Shown here one piece after another: positions 17,564 to 26,632 of a stretch of 52,957 bases of DNA. The translations under genes were made by a program, and so were the position numbers. Source of the stretch: JBMOLL01 sp049325415 (lineage in GTDB: Bacteria; Bacteroidota; Bacteroidia; Bacteroidales; GCA-2748055); NCBI GenBank assembly GCA_049325415.1, contig JBMOLL010000089.1, positions 1 through 52,957 on the forward strand. The letters are read 5' to 3'. The notes under the pieces were generated by a model. That model did not search any database, was not told the origin of the DNA, and saw only the letters and a list, made by a program, of their open reading frames with translations. The first letter of the stretch is position 1, and every line of letters starts with the position of its first letter.

Positions 17564-19054
17564 TTAGTAATGAATATTTGGATTTGTATCTGTCTCTCCT
17601 TGCGGAATAGGGAAATACCTGTCGTCATCGAAATTGAATCCTGTTCCTGAAAGGGCTGCCTCGGCAGCAACTTTGCCATAACGCATCAAATCAAAGAAGC
17701 GGTGGAACTCGAAGCCCAGTTCAACACGTCTTTCGTGCCGGATGGCCTCCCTGACAACCGGCTGTGACAATGACTCGATATCCGGAAGCAGACCGGCAGG
17801 TATTGTGTCTGAACCATTCAAATCATTGTCATAGAGGTAACTCTCCCTGGCCCTCTTTCTTACCATATTGAGAGGGATAAGTGCTTCACCGGTTCTTTCA
17901 AGTTCATTCAGAGCTTCCGCTTTCATTAAGAGTATATCGCTGTATCTCAGGTATGTATAATTAAGGTCTCCGTCACCTTTTGTGCCTTTAGGTATTTCTG
18001 CCAGGGGCTGCAGATTCTTTTTCTGCAGGTAACCCGTCGGTGACCACGAAGGGTCAAATTCCTGTCCGTCAAGCCAGGTCTTTCCTTCCCTTCCTACTGT
18101 ATAGTCGAGCCGGGGATCAACAATCCCGTTTCCTGTGATTTCAAATTCGTCCACAAAATCCTGCGTCGGAGTATCGAAATAATACCCGTTATCCTGGGCC
18201 GGAGCGAACCACTGATTCAGCGCACTGCCCTGCATTGGATCCTGTCCGGCGAGATGCTGGATCTCAAATACAGACTCCGGATTGTTTTCATAGGCCAGCA
18301 TAAAATTCTGCCGGAACAAAGGCAGCAGACCGTATATTCCCAGGGCATCAAGAGAGTCGATGTACTGTAAACACAGGGCATAATCTTCCTGATAGAGGTA
18401 TACCTTAGCCAGCATACCAAATGCAGCCCCCTTTGTTGCCCTGCCCTGATCGGCAGCTGTATAGGTGGCTGGCAGATAATCCCTGGCAATCAGAAGATCT
18501 GATTCAATTTGACTATAAACTGATTCAACCGTTGCCAATGAAGGATAAAGGTCGTCTGAATTACCTACCGGCTCGGTCTTCAGGGGGATAGACCCAAAAA
18601 TGTTGACCAGGTTAAAATAGTAATAGGCCCTGAGAAAGAGTGCTTCACCCACGTAGCGGTTCCTCAGGCCCGTCTCCATTTCGATGAGCGGAACCTTGGC
18701 AATCACTTCATTTGTCCTGGCAATGCCATTGTAATTATGTTCCCAGCAGTTAAGCAGGAATCCGTTATCAGTGGTCACGTCGAACTGATCAATATAGGTG
18801 ATCTCACTCTGATCGCCCGAATTACCCCCTTTTACCGCATCGTCAGAGGCCACATCCCCGAAAACCCAGATATTGTTTTCAATGGATTTAAAGGCAAGGG
18901 GCTCATAACAGGCATTTGTTGCAAGCAAGGCATGCTCCGCAGTCTTGTAGAAAGTTGCAGAGGAATATTCGCCCTGTAGTTTCTCATCCAGAAAATCATT
19001 GCAACTGAAAAACTGCAGGCTCAGAACGATGATGATGATAAGTCCTTTATTCAT
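17564..19054 (-). CDS. SusD-family outer-membrane glycan-binding lipoprotein
   Basis: The start at 19054 (MNKGLIIII...) gives a lipoprotein leader with lipobox FFSC; an upstream in-frame start would lie within the SusC 3' end. The 496-residue product has the SusD features: N-terminal NDFLDEKLQGEYSS, helical TPR-like segments (FLRAYYYFNLVNIFG), and C-terminal HERRVELGFEFHRFFDLMRYG followed by YFPIPQGE. SusD caps the SusC transporter and captures oligosaccharides. It lies 11 bases downstream of susC. The glycan bound cannot be predicted from sequence alone. Confidence 0.95.
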   Translation of the reverse strand: MNKGLIIIIVLSLQFFSCNDFLDEKLQGEYSSATFYKTAEHALLATNACYEPLAFKSIENNIWVFGDVASDDAVKGGNSGDQSEITYIDQFDVTTDNGFLLNCWEHNYNGIARTNEVIAKVPLIEMETGLRNRYVGEALFLRAYYYFNLVNIFGSIPLKTEPVGNSDDLYPSLATVESVYSQIESDLLIARDYLPATYTAADQGRATKGAAFGMLAKVYLYQEDYALCLQYIDSLDALGIYGLLPLFRQNFMLAYENNPESVFEIQHLAGQDPMQGSALNQWFAPAQDNGYYFDTPTQDFVDEFEITGNGIVDPRLDYTVGREGKTWLDGQEFDPSWSPTGYLQKKNLQPLAEIPKGTKGDGDLNYTYLRYSDILLMKAEALNELERTGEALIPLNMVRKRARESYLYDNDLNGSDTIPAGLLPDIESLSQPVVREAIRHERRVELGFEFHRFFDLMRYGKVAAEAALSGTGFNFDDDRYFPIPQGETDTNPNIHY

Positions 19055-19065
19055 TTCAACAAGAT

Positions 19066-22000
19066 TTAAAAGGTGATCTGCAGGCCAAGGCTTATGGAAA
19101 TCGCTGACGGATAGGTTCCCCAATCGATCCCTGCTGCGAGATCCTGCTCTGAGGAAGAATTATCACTTACCGTCATTTCAGGATCCAGACCCGGATAGGC
19201 AGTGATTGTAAACAGGTTCTGCCCTACCATATAGACCCTTACTTTATCAATTTTTATCCTCTCGGTGAATGTTCTCGGCAAACTGTAGCCAATCTGAAGC
19301 GTTTTAATCCGGAAATACGAACCGTCTTCAAGAAAGCGTGTGGAGGGTTTTGTATTATTTGATTTGGCCGACCATGAGGCTCTTGGCTGGGTATTGCTTG
19401 AACCTTCTCCTGTCCAGCGTTCATCGTAATAGCGCTGGGTTACTGTAAACGGACGGTAAAAACCCTCAATATCCGTAGCCACCTGGTAGTATATATCATT
19501 GCCATAGGTACCCTGCCCCAGAAGGGATATATCGAAATTCCTGTAATTCATGTTAAAATTCAATCCAAAAGTGAAGTCGGGAAGAGCGCTGCCGATATGG
19601 ACCCTGTCCTCTTCATTAATAAACCCGTCGGTATTCTGATCCTTGTATTTTACATCACCGGGTTCAATATTTTCTCCCTGATAGGCATGAGTGATAATAT
19701 CCACCTTGTTCTGGAAAATGCCTTCCATCTCATAGAGGTAGAAAGAGCCGACCGGATAACCTACTTCCGTAAGCGTGGCATACACTCCGTTATCAATCCG
19801 TCCGCCGGAAATCGCTGAAGGGAGTTCCAGAACCTCATTATACATGTAGGAAAAAAGACCGGTCACGGAAATCATACCATCAGTGATAGACTGTTTGTAC
19901 CCGAGCTCAAGATCCAGCCCGGTATTCAGGATCTTTCCAAGGTTTACCCAGGCAGCACCTATAGAGCCTCCTGAAGGTGGAACCGGGACCCGGGTGAGCA
20001 TGTTATCAGTAACCTTATAATAGAAGTCAACAGCAAAGGTGAAACGGTTTCTGAAAGCATTCAAATCTATACCCAGGTCAGCCTGTTTGGCAGTTTCCCA
20101 CTGTACATTGTCATTTCCATAAACTGAAAGAGCATAGCCGTCTGCACTTATCCCGCCAAAGGGATAATTGTAGGTTGTAGCAATCCTGTCGGAATAGGCA
20201 TAATTTCCGATTTCCTGGTTACCATTCAAACCGAATGAGGCCCTTATTTTTAGCAGGTCGATTTTTTTCGCATTCTGCATAAAGTCCTCATTATCCAAAC
20301 GCCATCCGGCTGAAACCGAATAAAAGGTTCCCCATCGCTTTTCCTTGACAAACCTCGACGAACCATCCTCACGCAGGGTCAGAGACAACAGGTATTTACC
20401 TGCATAATCATAGTTTATCCTTCCGAAGTAAGAGGCCAGCGCATACTCTTCCCTGCCTTCCTTTACAACAACTGTCCCCTGTCCGTTACCCAGGTAAACG
20501 AGGTTGTCTACCTGGTCCCCGAAATCTTTTTCAGACGCGACATTATAATAACTCTGGCTGCGGATAAGTTCATTTCCGGCCATGATGGTAATATTGTGAA
20601 CATCATTATAAGTATTCATCCAGGTCAGGGCATTGCTCCACGACCAGTTAAAAAGCTGACCGTTTTTCACACTCAGGGTATTTGGATTATTGATCCGGCC
20701 ATTGGTTCCCCAGTTCCGGTCGAAACGCCTCTGGAGATTATTCCTTTGATCCAGTCCGAATGTGGATACCAGGTTCAGATGGTCGCTCAGTTTAATTTTT
20801 GAATTTATATCGCCGAAAAGCCGGTCTTCCGTTCTTACATTATTCTGATAATTTGCCAGTCCGACCGGGTTATATCCGTCGCCGAAAAAACCAGGTTCAT
20901 CCGGAAGATCAACATACTCCCCATTCTCATCATACACGGGGATAGCCGGCGTCCTGAAAAAAGCATATCTCACAACGCTTCCGCCATTCCCCCCGTACCC
21001 GTCTCCGCTGCTGCCGACAATGTGGTTCTCATCCATTGAATAATTCAGATTTGCCCCCAGTGTAAGCCAGGGATATGCTTCGGAGGTGATGCTTACTTTT
21101 CCTGAGGTGCGATCGTAACTGCTGTTCAGAATGATGCCATCCTGACCAAAATAATTCGCTGAAAGAAGGAACCTGGTCTTTTCATTACCCCCGCTCACCG
21201 AGAAATTATGATTTTGGATCAGGGCTGTACGGAAAATCTCTTCAAGGTAGTTGACATCTGACAGGGTAGCGGCATAATCCGTTGATATCAGTTTTCTCTT
21301 AAGTATGTCGTTATCAATATTTGCATTGTCGTTATTGGCCGCTTCATTGTATATCTCCACATACTGATCTTTATTGACCATATCCGTCAGTTTGCCGTGC
21401 ATCTGGACTCCTGTCTGAAGATTTAAATTGACTACGGTTTTTCCGCTTTTACCTTTTTTTGTAGTGATGAGTATTACCCCGTTGTTGGCTCTTGATCCAT
21501 AAATAGCAGCAGACGCCGCATCCTTCAGTATGCTGATCTCCTCAATATCAGAAACAGAGAGATTATTCAAAGCATCAGTGGTGGGCACGCCGTCCACGAT
21601 GTAGAGAGGCGAGTTACTGCTGTNNNNNNNNNNTATCGACCCTACTCCCCTGATTCTTACAGCCACTCCTTCACCCGGAGCACCCGTATTCTGGGTTATG
21701 TTTACCCCGGCTGCCCTTCCCTGAAGAGCCTGGCTGACCGATGACAGTGGGACGGTTTCAAGCTGGTCGGTTTTAACATTGGATACAGATCCGGTAAGGT
21801 CAATTTTTCTCTGGGTACCGTAACCGATAACCACCACCTCTTCAAGGTTCTCACTCGCCTCCTTCATGGTCAGGTCGAGGATAGTACTTCTCCCAACGGC
21901 AACCTCAAGAGATTCATAGCCGATATATGAAACGATCAGACGGAGGTCTGTTGTGTCGCCTGTGACTCTTAAACTGTAATTCCCTTCAAAGTCAGTAATG

Positions 22001-22164
22001 GTGCCATTGGTAGTCCCTTTAAGCATAATATTCACACCTATCAGCTCCTGGCCCGACTGATCCGTTATCTTCCCGGAAATCATCCTCTCCTGTGCATTCA
22101 GTACAGAAGGAACAAAAGAAAATCCCAGGAGCAGAAAGATAAAAATTCGGATGTGCCTGTTCAT
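19066..22164 (-). CDS. SusC-family TonB-dependent outer-membrane transporter (contains assembly gap)
   Basis: This 1032-residue product has a signal peptide, a carboxypeptidase-regulatory-like beta domain (ISGKITDQSGQELIGVNI), a plug domain with EEVVVIGYGTQRK and RIRGVGSI, the SusC signature SPLYIVDGVPTTDALNN, and a long beta barrel ending in aromatic GLQITF. It imports oligosaccharides delivered by the SusD lid, powered by TonB. Ten Ns at 21624-21633 fall in the plug, so four residues are unknown and the true gap length is uncertain; the frame resumes correctly on both sides. It is preceded by the lipoprotein enzyme candidate with 40 bases between. Confidence 0.95.
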   Translation of the reverse strand: MNRHIRIFIFLLLGFSFVPSVLNAQERMISGKITDQSGQELIGVNIMLKGTTNGTITDFEGNYSLRVTGDTTDLRLIVSYIGYESLEVAVGRSTILDLTMKEASENLEEVVVIGYGTQRKIDLTGSVSNVKTDQLETVPLSSVSQALQGRAAGVNITQNTGAPGEGVAVRIRGVGSIXXXXSSNSPLYIVDGVPTTDALNNLSVSDIEEISILKDAASAAIYGSRANNGVILITTKKGKSGKTVVNLNLQTGVQMHGKLTDMVNKDQYVEIYNEAANNDNANIDNDILKRKLISTDYAATLSDVNYLEEIFRTALIQNHNFSVSGGNEKTRFLLSANYFGQDGIILNSSYDRTSGKVSITSEAYPWLTLGANLNYSMDENHIVGSSGDGYGGNGGSVVRYAFFRTPAIPVYDENGEYVDLPDEPGFFGDGYNPVGLANYQNNVRTEDRLFGDINSKIKLSDHLNLVSTFGLDQRNNLQRRFDRNWGTNGRINNPNTLSVKNGQLFNWSWSNALTWMNTYNDVHNITIMAGNELIRSQSYYNVASEKDFGDQVDNLVYLGNGQGTVVVKEGREEYALASYFGRINYDYAGKYLLSLTLREDGSSRFVKEKRWGTFYSVSAGWRLDNEDFMQNAKKIDLLKIRASFGLNGNQEIGNYAYSDRIATTYNYPFGGISADGYALSVYGNDNVQWETAKQADLGIDLNAFRNRFTFAVDFYYKVTDNMLTRVPVPPSGGSIGAAWVNLGKILNTGLDLELGYKQSITDGMISVTGLFSYMYNEVLELPSAISGGRIDNGVYATLTEVGYPVGSFYLYEMEGIFQNKVDIITHAYQGENIEPGDVKYKDQNTDGFINEEDRVHIGSALPDFTFGLNFNMNYRNFDISLLGQGTYGNDIYYQVATDIEGFYRPFTVTQRYYDERWTGEGSSNTQPRASWSAKSNNTKPSTRFLEDGSYFRIKTLQIGYSLPRTFTERIKIDKVRVYMVGQNLFTITAYPGLDPEMTVSDNSSSEQDLAAGIDWGTYPSAISISLGLQITF
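21624..21633. other. Assembly gap of 10 Ns inside susC
   Basis: A run of exactly ten N interrupts the plug-domain codons between RIRGVGSI and SNSPLYIVDG. Ten is a common placeholder length. The reading frame is the same on both sides, and related SusC proteins carry only a few residues here, so the missing sequence is probably short. Confidence 0.95.
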
Positions 22165-22204
22165 ATTTTAAGTTTTAGTCTTGTCCTGTTTCATTCTCTG
22201 TTTC

Positions 22205-23920
22205 CTACATATATGCCACAACGACATCCCCCGCATAAACCCGGTTCTCCTCATTCCTGAGCTGAATGCCGGCTGGCAGAACAACCAGCAGCACTGCACT
22301 GCGGGCAGGAATGGCGAACCTTCCGGAACCCGATACTTTCTTCGCCACCATCTGATGGGATAAAGCATCATACAGATCAACTTCTTCATTACCGGAGTAG
22401 AACTCAATTGCCTTCTCTTCTTCATAGGGATTGTAATACAGGAAGGTCGGATAGGCCTTGTCTCTGTAAAAATCAGTAGCCAGACAGTTTATCTGGAGAA
22501 TTTGTTCCACATTGGTTTCCCTGATGACTGAGCCGAATATTCCCACATGGGCCGAGCCATACACCGAGAACATGGATTCCTCCGGCTGACCGGCAATCCA
22601 GTTCGGACCGTCACCCAGCGCTACCGGCGACACCCCCCGGAGGGCTTCCTTGTTGTAGGCATCTGTTTTTTTCAATCCTTCATAAGCGATGACATTTCTC
22701 GTGAGTGCCTTGGAATCGGGCAGCCATTGATTCTGATCCGGTATCTCATAGGGATAAAAGAGTCTGGCTGTATTGGCTGCATTCAGCATCCAGTGACCGA
22801 TAGCCTCTGCATAACGGGGATCATATCTGACCATGGGGACCAGTGGCCATGCCAGATCAAAAGTGTTCATCAGAAAACCATAACCACCATCCTGCAACCG
22901 GTTACCAACCATTCCGCTGACATCAAATTTCCCCCATTTCCCGTCAATAACACCCCAACCAGTTCGGCCGTCCTGGGCAGAGCAACCTTCAAAAGTCCAG
23001 TTTAGCAATTTCAGTATATCAAAATCCATCCCCTGCTCAGCATTCAGTCGTGCGGCGGTGTAAGCACCAAAAGGAAGAAGAACTTCATAGAACCTGCTTT
23101 CATCCTGGTTTTCCAAAGCAGTCAGTGCAGAAATGGCACCTTTCAGGAATCGTTCATCACCGAATTTCATGTAAGCATTATAAAGGACCCAGGCATGTCC
23201 TGCTGCGGCATCCTGCTGAAAGGGTATCTGATTTCTTCTTCCCTTCATCTCCCCGTAATCGAAATAGGAATAATCGTAATCCCCGGCCAATACCGAATCG
23301 GCTTTATAAAACTGACCGGCAATGATCCTTTGCAGGGAATCGGCCCTGTCGACTCCCGGGAAAAGATCACAAACGGCATAATAGAGTACGTTCGGAAATA
23401 CATCGTACCACCAGTCGCGTCCATAACCACCGCCCAGCATGGCCACCGCGGGACAGGTATTATTCATCATGATATTCCAGCCGGTGCCTGAATTAAAATA
23501 ATTCTGGACCATCTGCACATAATTATATCCATCCTGACTGGTTTTATCAATTCCCGAAAGGCCGGCGCTCATAAGGGCACCCAGCGAATTTATAGCTTCA
23601 TGGAATTCACCGTTATTCTTTGCCGGTCCCTGCCTTACATCCCCGATAACCGTATAGAGTCCGAATGTCATCTGGGGAAAGTTTCTGCCCGAATTGTCGA
23701 ACCAGATCAGGGCTTCGCCAGTATCAGGTTGCAATGAAAATACAACTTCATCAAAGTTCACTGCCTTTTCACTCCAGTCGAGCATATAATAAGGTTCAGG
23801 ATGAAAAGGCATCCGGTCAATCTTTTCAATACCGATCTGCTCCACTACGGTATCCTTGTGAATGCAAGCAGTGATGATAATAATAAACAGTGCCGTTAAA
23901 GTGAATAGCAGTTTCTTCAT
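22205..23920 (-). CDS. Lipoprotein of unrecognised family, putative (alpha/alpha)-barrel glycoside-active enzyme
   Basis: This 571-residue protein has a lipoprotein leader (lipobox ITAC, Cys19). The body is rich in helices and aromatic/acidic residues: DWWYDVFPNVLYYAV, AGHAWVLYNAYMKFGDERF, FGAYTAARLNAEQG, GWGVIDGKWGKFD, and YGSAHVGIFGSV, then a beta-rich C-terminal tail resembling the accessory beta-sandwich of many glycosidases. No known CAZy family is recognised. It is homologous along nearly its full length to the first half of the secreted protein at 26633-29755. Its place between MFS and susC in a GH130 operon makes a surface-anchored glycan-cleaving role the best guess; catalytic residues cannot be assigned. 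Confidence 0.8.
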   Translation of the reverse strand: MKKLLFTLTALFIIIITACIHKDTVVEQIGIEKIDRMPFHPEPYYMLDWSEKAVNFDEVVFSLQPDTGEALIWFDNSGRNFPQMTFGLYTVIGDVRQGPAKNNGEFHEAINSLGALMSAGLSGIDKTSQDGYNYVQMVQNYFNSGTGWNIMMNNTCPAVAMLGGGYGRDWWYDVFPNVLYYAVCDLFPGVDRADSLQRIIAGQFYKADSVLAGDYDYSYFDYGEMKGRRNQIPFQQDAAAGHAWVLYNAYMKFGDERFLKGAISALTALENQDESRFYEVLLPFGAYTAARLNAEQGMDFDILKLLNWTFEGCSAQDGRTGWGVIDGKWGKFDVSGMVGNRLQDGGYGFLMNTFDLAWPLVPMVRYDPRYAEAIGHWMLNAANTARLFYPYEIPDQNQWLPDSKALTRNVIAYEGLKKTDAYNKEALRGVSPVALGDGPNWIAGQPEESMFSVYGSAHVGIFGSVIRETNVEQILQINCLATDFYRDKAYPTFLYYNPYEEEKAIEFYSGNEEVDLYDALSHQMVAKKVSGSGRFAIPARSAVLLVVLPAGIQLRNEENRVYAGDVVVAYM

Positions 23921-23929
23921 TTTGAGTTA

Positions 23930-25225
23930 TTATGCAATCATTTTATTTATTTGGTCCTTCGCCTCTTCTTCCTCCTTACAGGCGGCAGCCTTTCGTATGA
24001 CACCCCTTGCAACAGGAACAGAGAGTAATTGTATGGCCGCAATAATGATGAGTGAATACTTCAGGGCAAATGTCTCCGATACATAATATATGAGGAGGAT
24101 AAAAAGCCCAAGTCCGGCAAACCTTCCCAGATATAATCCGAATTCGTGATTAAAAATATAGGCAAACTGGTTCCTTTTTTCCTTTGCTGCAAGCACATCA
24201 ATAACCCGCATCTGGATCGGGAAATAGGCGATATCATGCAGGGGCTGGAACATTACCTTGCAGATGACAAATACTATAACCCCGGTCGTTGAAAAGAGCA
24301 AGCCGTTAAAAAGTGTCCCGATGAAGAAAATGACCAGTCCGGCCGCAAAGATATATATCCTGTGTTTTGGCCGCGAGACTCTGCCGATAATGTAAAGGAC
24401 AATTGCTGACAGGATGCCGGACAGGCTCTGTATGGTTCCAAGGGATCCTTCATCACCCACCAGTGTCATAATCAGGATCGCAGGAGCTGTTACAAGGTAG
24501 CCCTGAGCCAGTCCCTTTAATGAGGAAAGGAGCAGCATCCGGTACCACAGACGGTCAAATTTCAGAAAAACAAAGCGCTTCTGAACGGGATTCCGGAATT
24601 TCTCCTTGTGAATAATAATGCTTGAAAGGATAGTCAGCACAAATACTCCGACTGTAACGGCCTTATATGCCGTATTGATATTTCCGATCCACTCCCACCT
24701 TGATGACCGGACAAGGAACCAGCCAATCATAAAGGGTACAATAATGGATGTTATCGTATAGAAAAATGTCTCCAGTCCGTAATAATAGTTCCGGTTGCTG
24801 TCGTTGGTGGTATTTAATGCCAGAAAATCCCGGTTTGCCCAGAAAAATCCGAAGGATGAGCCCATGATCAGGCCGGCTGCAGCAACACCCCCCGCATTCA
24901 TCTCCCCGACCGACATCATAAAGACCATGGATATCCCACTGAGCAACATGCCAAAGCTGTACAAATGGGCAATTTTGATCCGGTTCAAAAGGAAACCATT
25001 TATCAGGAAAGTAAGCGGTATCCCTGTATATACGGTTAGCTGATAGATCGCAACGAGCATGGGATCATCGGAGCTGCGCATGATATATGCACCGACGAAA
25101 AGTTCAATAACAGGCAAAACAAAAGCATAGATGATGTTGGTGATCAGAAGGATCCTCATATCACGGGGCATGCTCTTGAAAAAATCGAACTCCCTTTTTA
25201 TCTTATCTGTCAGGAAAAACTTCAT
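23930..25225 (-). CDS. MFS permease of the PUL
   Basis: A 431-residue protein with about twelve membrane helices and a cytoplasmic loop in the middle (IIIHKEKFRNPVQKR), consistent with the major facilitator superfamily. The ATG at 25225 is chosen, 5 bases after the GH130 stop; a GTG at 25234 would overlap that stop by 3 bases and is also possible. Helices around MGSSFGFFWANRDFLALNT and MFQPLHDIAYFPIQMRVIDVL resemble the inner-membrane oligosaccharide permeases often paired with GH130 in Bacteroidota. It would carry the disaccharide or oligosaccharide from periplasm to cytoplasm for the GH130 enzyme. Confidence 0.88.
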   Translation of the reverse strand: MKFFLTDKIKREFDFFKSMPRDMRILLITNIIYAFVLPVIELFVGAYIMRSSDDPMLVAIYQLTVYTGIPLTFLINGFLLNRIKIAHLYSFGMLLSGISMVFMMSVGEMNAGGVAAAGLIMGSSFGFFWANRDFLALNTTNDSNRNYYYGLETFFYTITSIIVPFMIGWFLVRSSRWEWIGNINTAYKAVTVGVFVLTILSSIIIHKEKFRNPVQKRFVFLKFDRLWYRMLLLSSLKGLAQGYLVTAPAILIMTLVGDEGSLGTIQSLSGILSAIVLYIIGRVSRPKHRIYIFAAGLVIFFIGTLFNGLLFSTTGVIVFVICKVMFQPLHDIAYFPIQMRVIDVLAAKEKRNQFAYIFNHEFGLYLGRFAGLGLFILLIYYVSETFALKYSLIIIAAIQLLSVPVARGVIRKAAACKEEEEAKDQINKMIA

Positions 25226-25230
25226 TTCAG

Positions 25231-26271
25231 TCACCTCAGCGTATTAAAAATTTCATTTATAGAAAGTCCGGCTCTGCAAATCACTTCATCACCGGCGCCG
25301 TAATAAATCGTAACCGTATCACCATCAACCAGATGTCCGTTAGTAAATATTACATTCCCAAAGAACCCTCTGATCTCATACTCTTCTTCCGGAATCATTA
25401 ACGGGTCCCTGCTTCGGGCAATCACACGTGAAGGATCGTTTTTGTCCAGCAGCAGAGCTCCCAGACTATACCTGTTTTCCTCATTGGCACCATGATAGAT
25501 TTCGAGCCATCCCTCCTTTGTCAGGATTGGTGCTGCTCCGGCTCCGACCCTGACACTATCCCAGCTACCTTCCCGTGTTGTGGCAATGCATCGGTGATTT
25601 CCCCAGTGAAAAAGGTCAGGGGATTCAGCCAGCCAGATATAATTTCCTCCTATTTCCGGACTGCTCGGACGATGCAGGGCAAGGTACATGTTTTCATGCT
25701 TCTCTTCAAAGATGGCGCAATCTTTATTATGCGGCGGGAAGATCATCGTTCTGCGGGAAAACTCCTTCCAGTCTTTTGTACACATGTATCCTACACCTAC
25801 CCCTTCGGGAGACACCTTTGTATAGGTAAGATGGTAGGCATCTTCAAGGGCAGTGACCCTGCAGTCTTCAATACCAAATCTTTCCTGCTCGCCTTCACCC
25901 ATTAACGGAGAATAGCCCTCCGGTTCAGAAAAATGGCGGCCGTCATCACTGCAAACCAGCCGGAGGTGAGAAAGCGTGGTCAGGTAATCCTTCCCTTTAT
26001 AGGAGATAACCCGGGGATCGGAAAAATTGAGCTCAGGATCGTCTTTCGAAAAGGTAAGGATCTCAGTTCTACCTTCCATCAGGACAGGAAAGCTAACCTT
26101 TCCCTCAACCTGAACAGGCCTTTCAGCAACCCTGAGCAAAAGCCATACCTTGTTTTTAAACCTGAATACTCCCGGATTCAACAGGCATTCAACTTTCAGA
26201 CCGTCAGCACTTGGCCTGATGTCTTCGGGCCGAAGGATTGGATTTGCTATATCCCTTACAATTTTCACCAT
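25231..26271 (-). CDS. GH130 family beta-mannoside phosphorylase or beta-mannosidase
   Basis: The start at 26271 (MVKIVRDIANPIL) fits the family; frames to 26280 or 26352 are longer alternatives. The 346-residue product has the five-bladed propeller signatures of GH130: LNPGVFRFKNKVWLLLRV, FGIEDCRVTALED, NKDCAIFEEKHENMYLALHR, YIWLAESPDLFHWG, GAGAAPILTKEGWLEIYHG and YSLGALLLDKNDPSRVI. Members phosphorolyse beta-1,4- or beta-1,2-mannosides, or hydrolyse beta-1,2-mannosides. With no signal peptide it should be cytoplasmic. It heads the six-gene operon and feeds on whatever the MFS imports. Phosphorylase versus hydrolase cannot be settled by eye. Confidence 0.9.
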   Translation of the reverse strand: MVKIVRDIANPILRPEDIRPSADGLKVECLLNPGVFRFKNKVWLLLRVAERPVQVEGKVSFPVLMEGRTEILTFSKDDPELNFSDPRVISYKGKDYLTTLSHLRLVCSDDGRHFSEPEGYSPLMGEGEQERFGIEDCRVTALEDAYHLTYTKVSPEGVGVGYMCTKDWKEFSRRTMIFPPHNKDCAIFEEKHENMYLALHRPSSPEIGGNYIWLAESPDLFHWGNHRCIATTREGSWDSVRVGAGAAPILTKEGWLEIYHGANEENRYSLGALLLDKNDPSRVIARSRDPLMIPEEEYEIRGFFGNVIFTNGHLVDGDTVTIYYGAGDEVICRAGLSINEIFNTLR

Positions 26272-26632
26272 AGTAAACATGCAGTAATCACTGATACGAA
26301 GTACCGGATTAGTTATGACTATTGTTTCTATCCTGTTTCCAGATGTGTACACTCCGTTTCCAAAATCCTGTGGAACCAGGGTATACCTCCTTTCCTGGAT
26401 TAATGGCTCAAATATTTGTATATCTGATTTTTACCCTTACAATTCAAACGGAATAAAGTGGAATTTCCGAGGTAAATATGGATAGCCTGCCTGTCAACCC
26501 GTGGCTATTTCAACTGAAAACTATAGTAAATTGCAGGATATAAATATGCCCTCGTGGCAGTGGGAAACAGGCGAACAGGAGATTCAATCCGGAAGTTTTC
26601 CACGTGACCGGGAGGAAACAGATTTTTTGACA
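26272..26632. other. Divergent regulatory region of the PUL
   Basis: This 361-base region separates the start of the six-gene minus-strand operon from the plus-strand secreted-protein gene, so it must carry two divergent promoters and probably the HTCS-binding site. By eye no perfect TAnnTTTG element or strong direct repeat stands out. The start at 26633 is preceded by a purine-rich GGGAGGAAA about 16 bases upstream. Confidence 0.5.
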
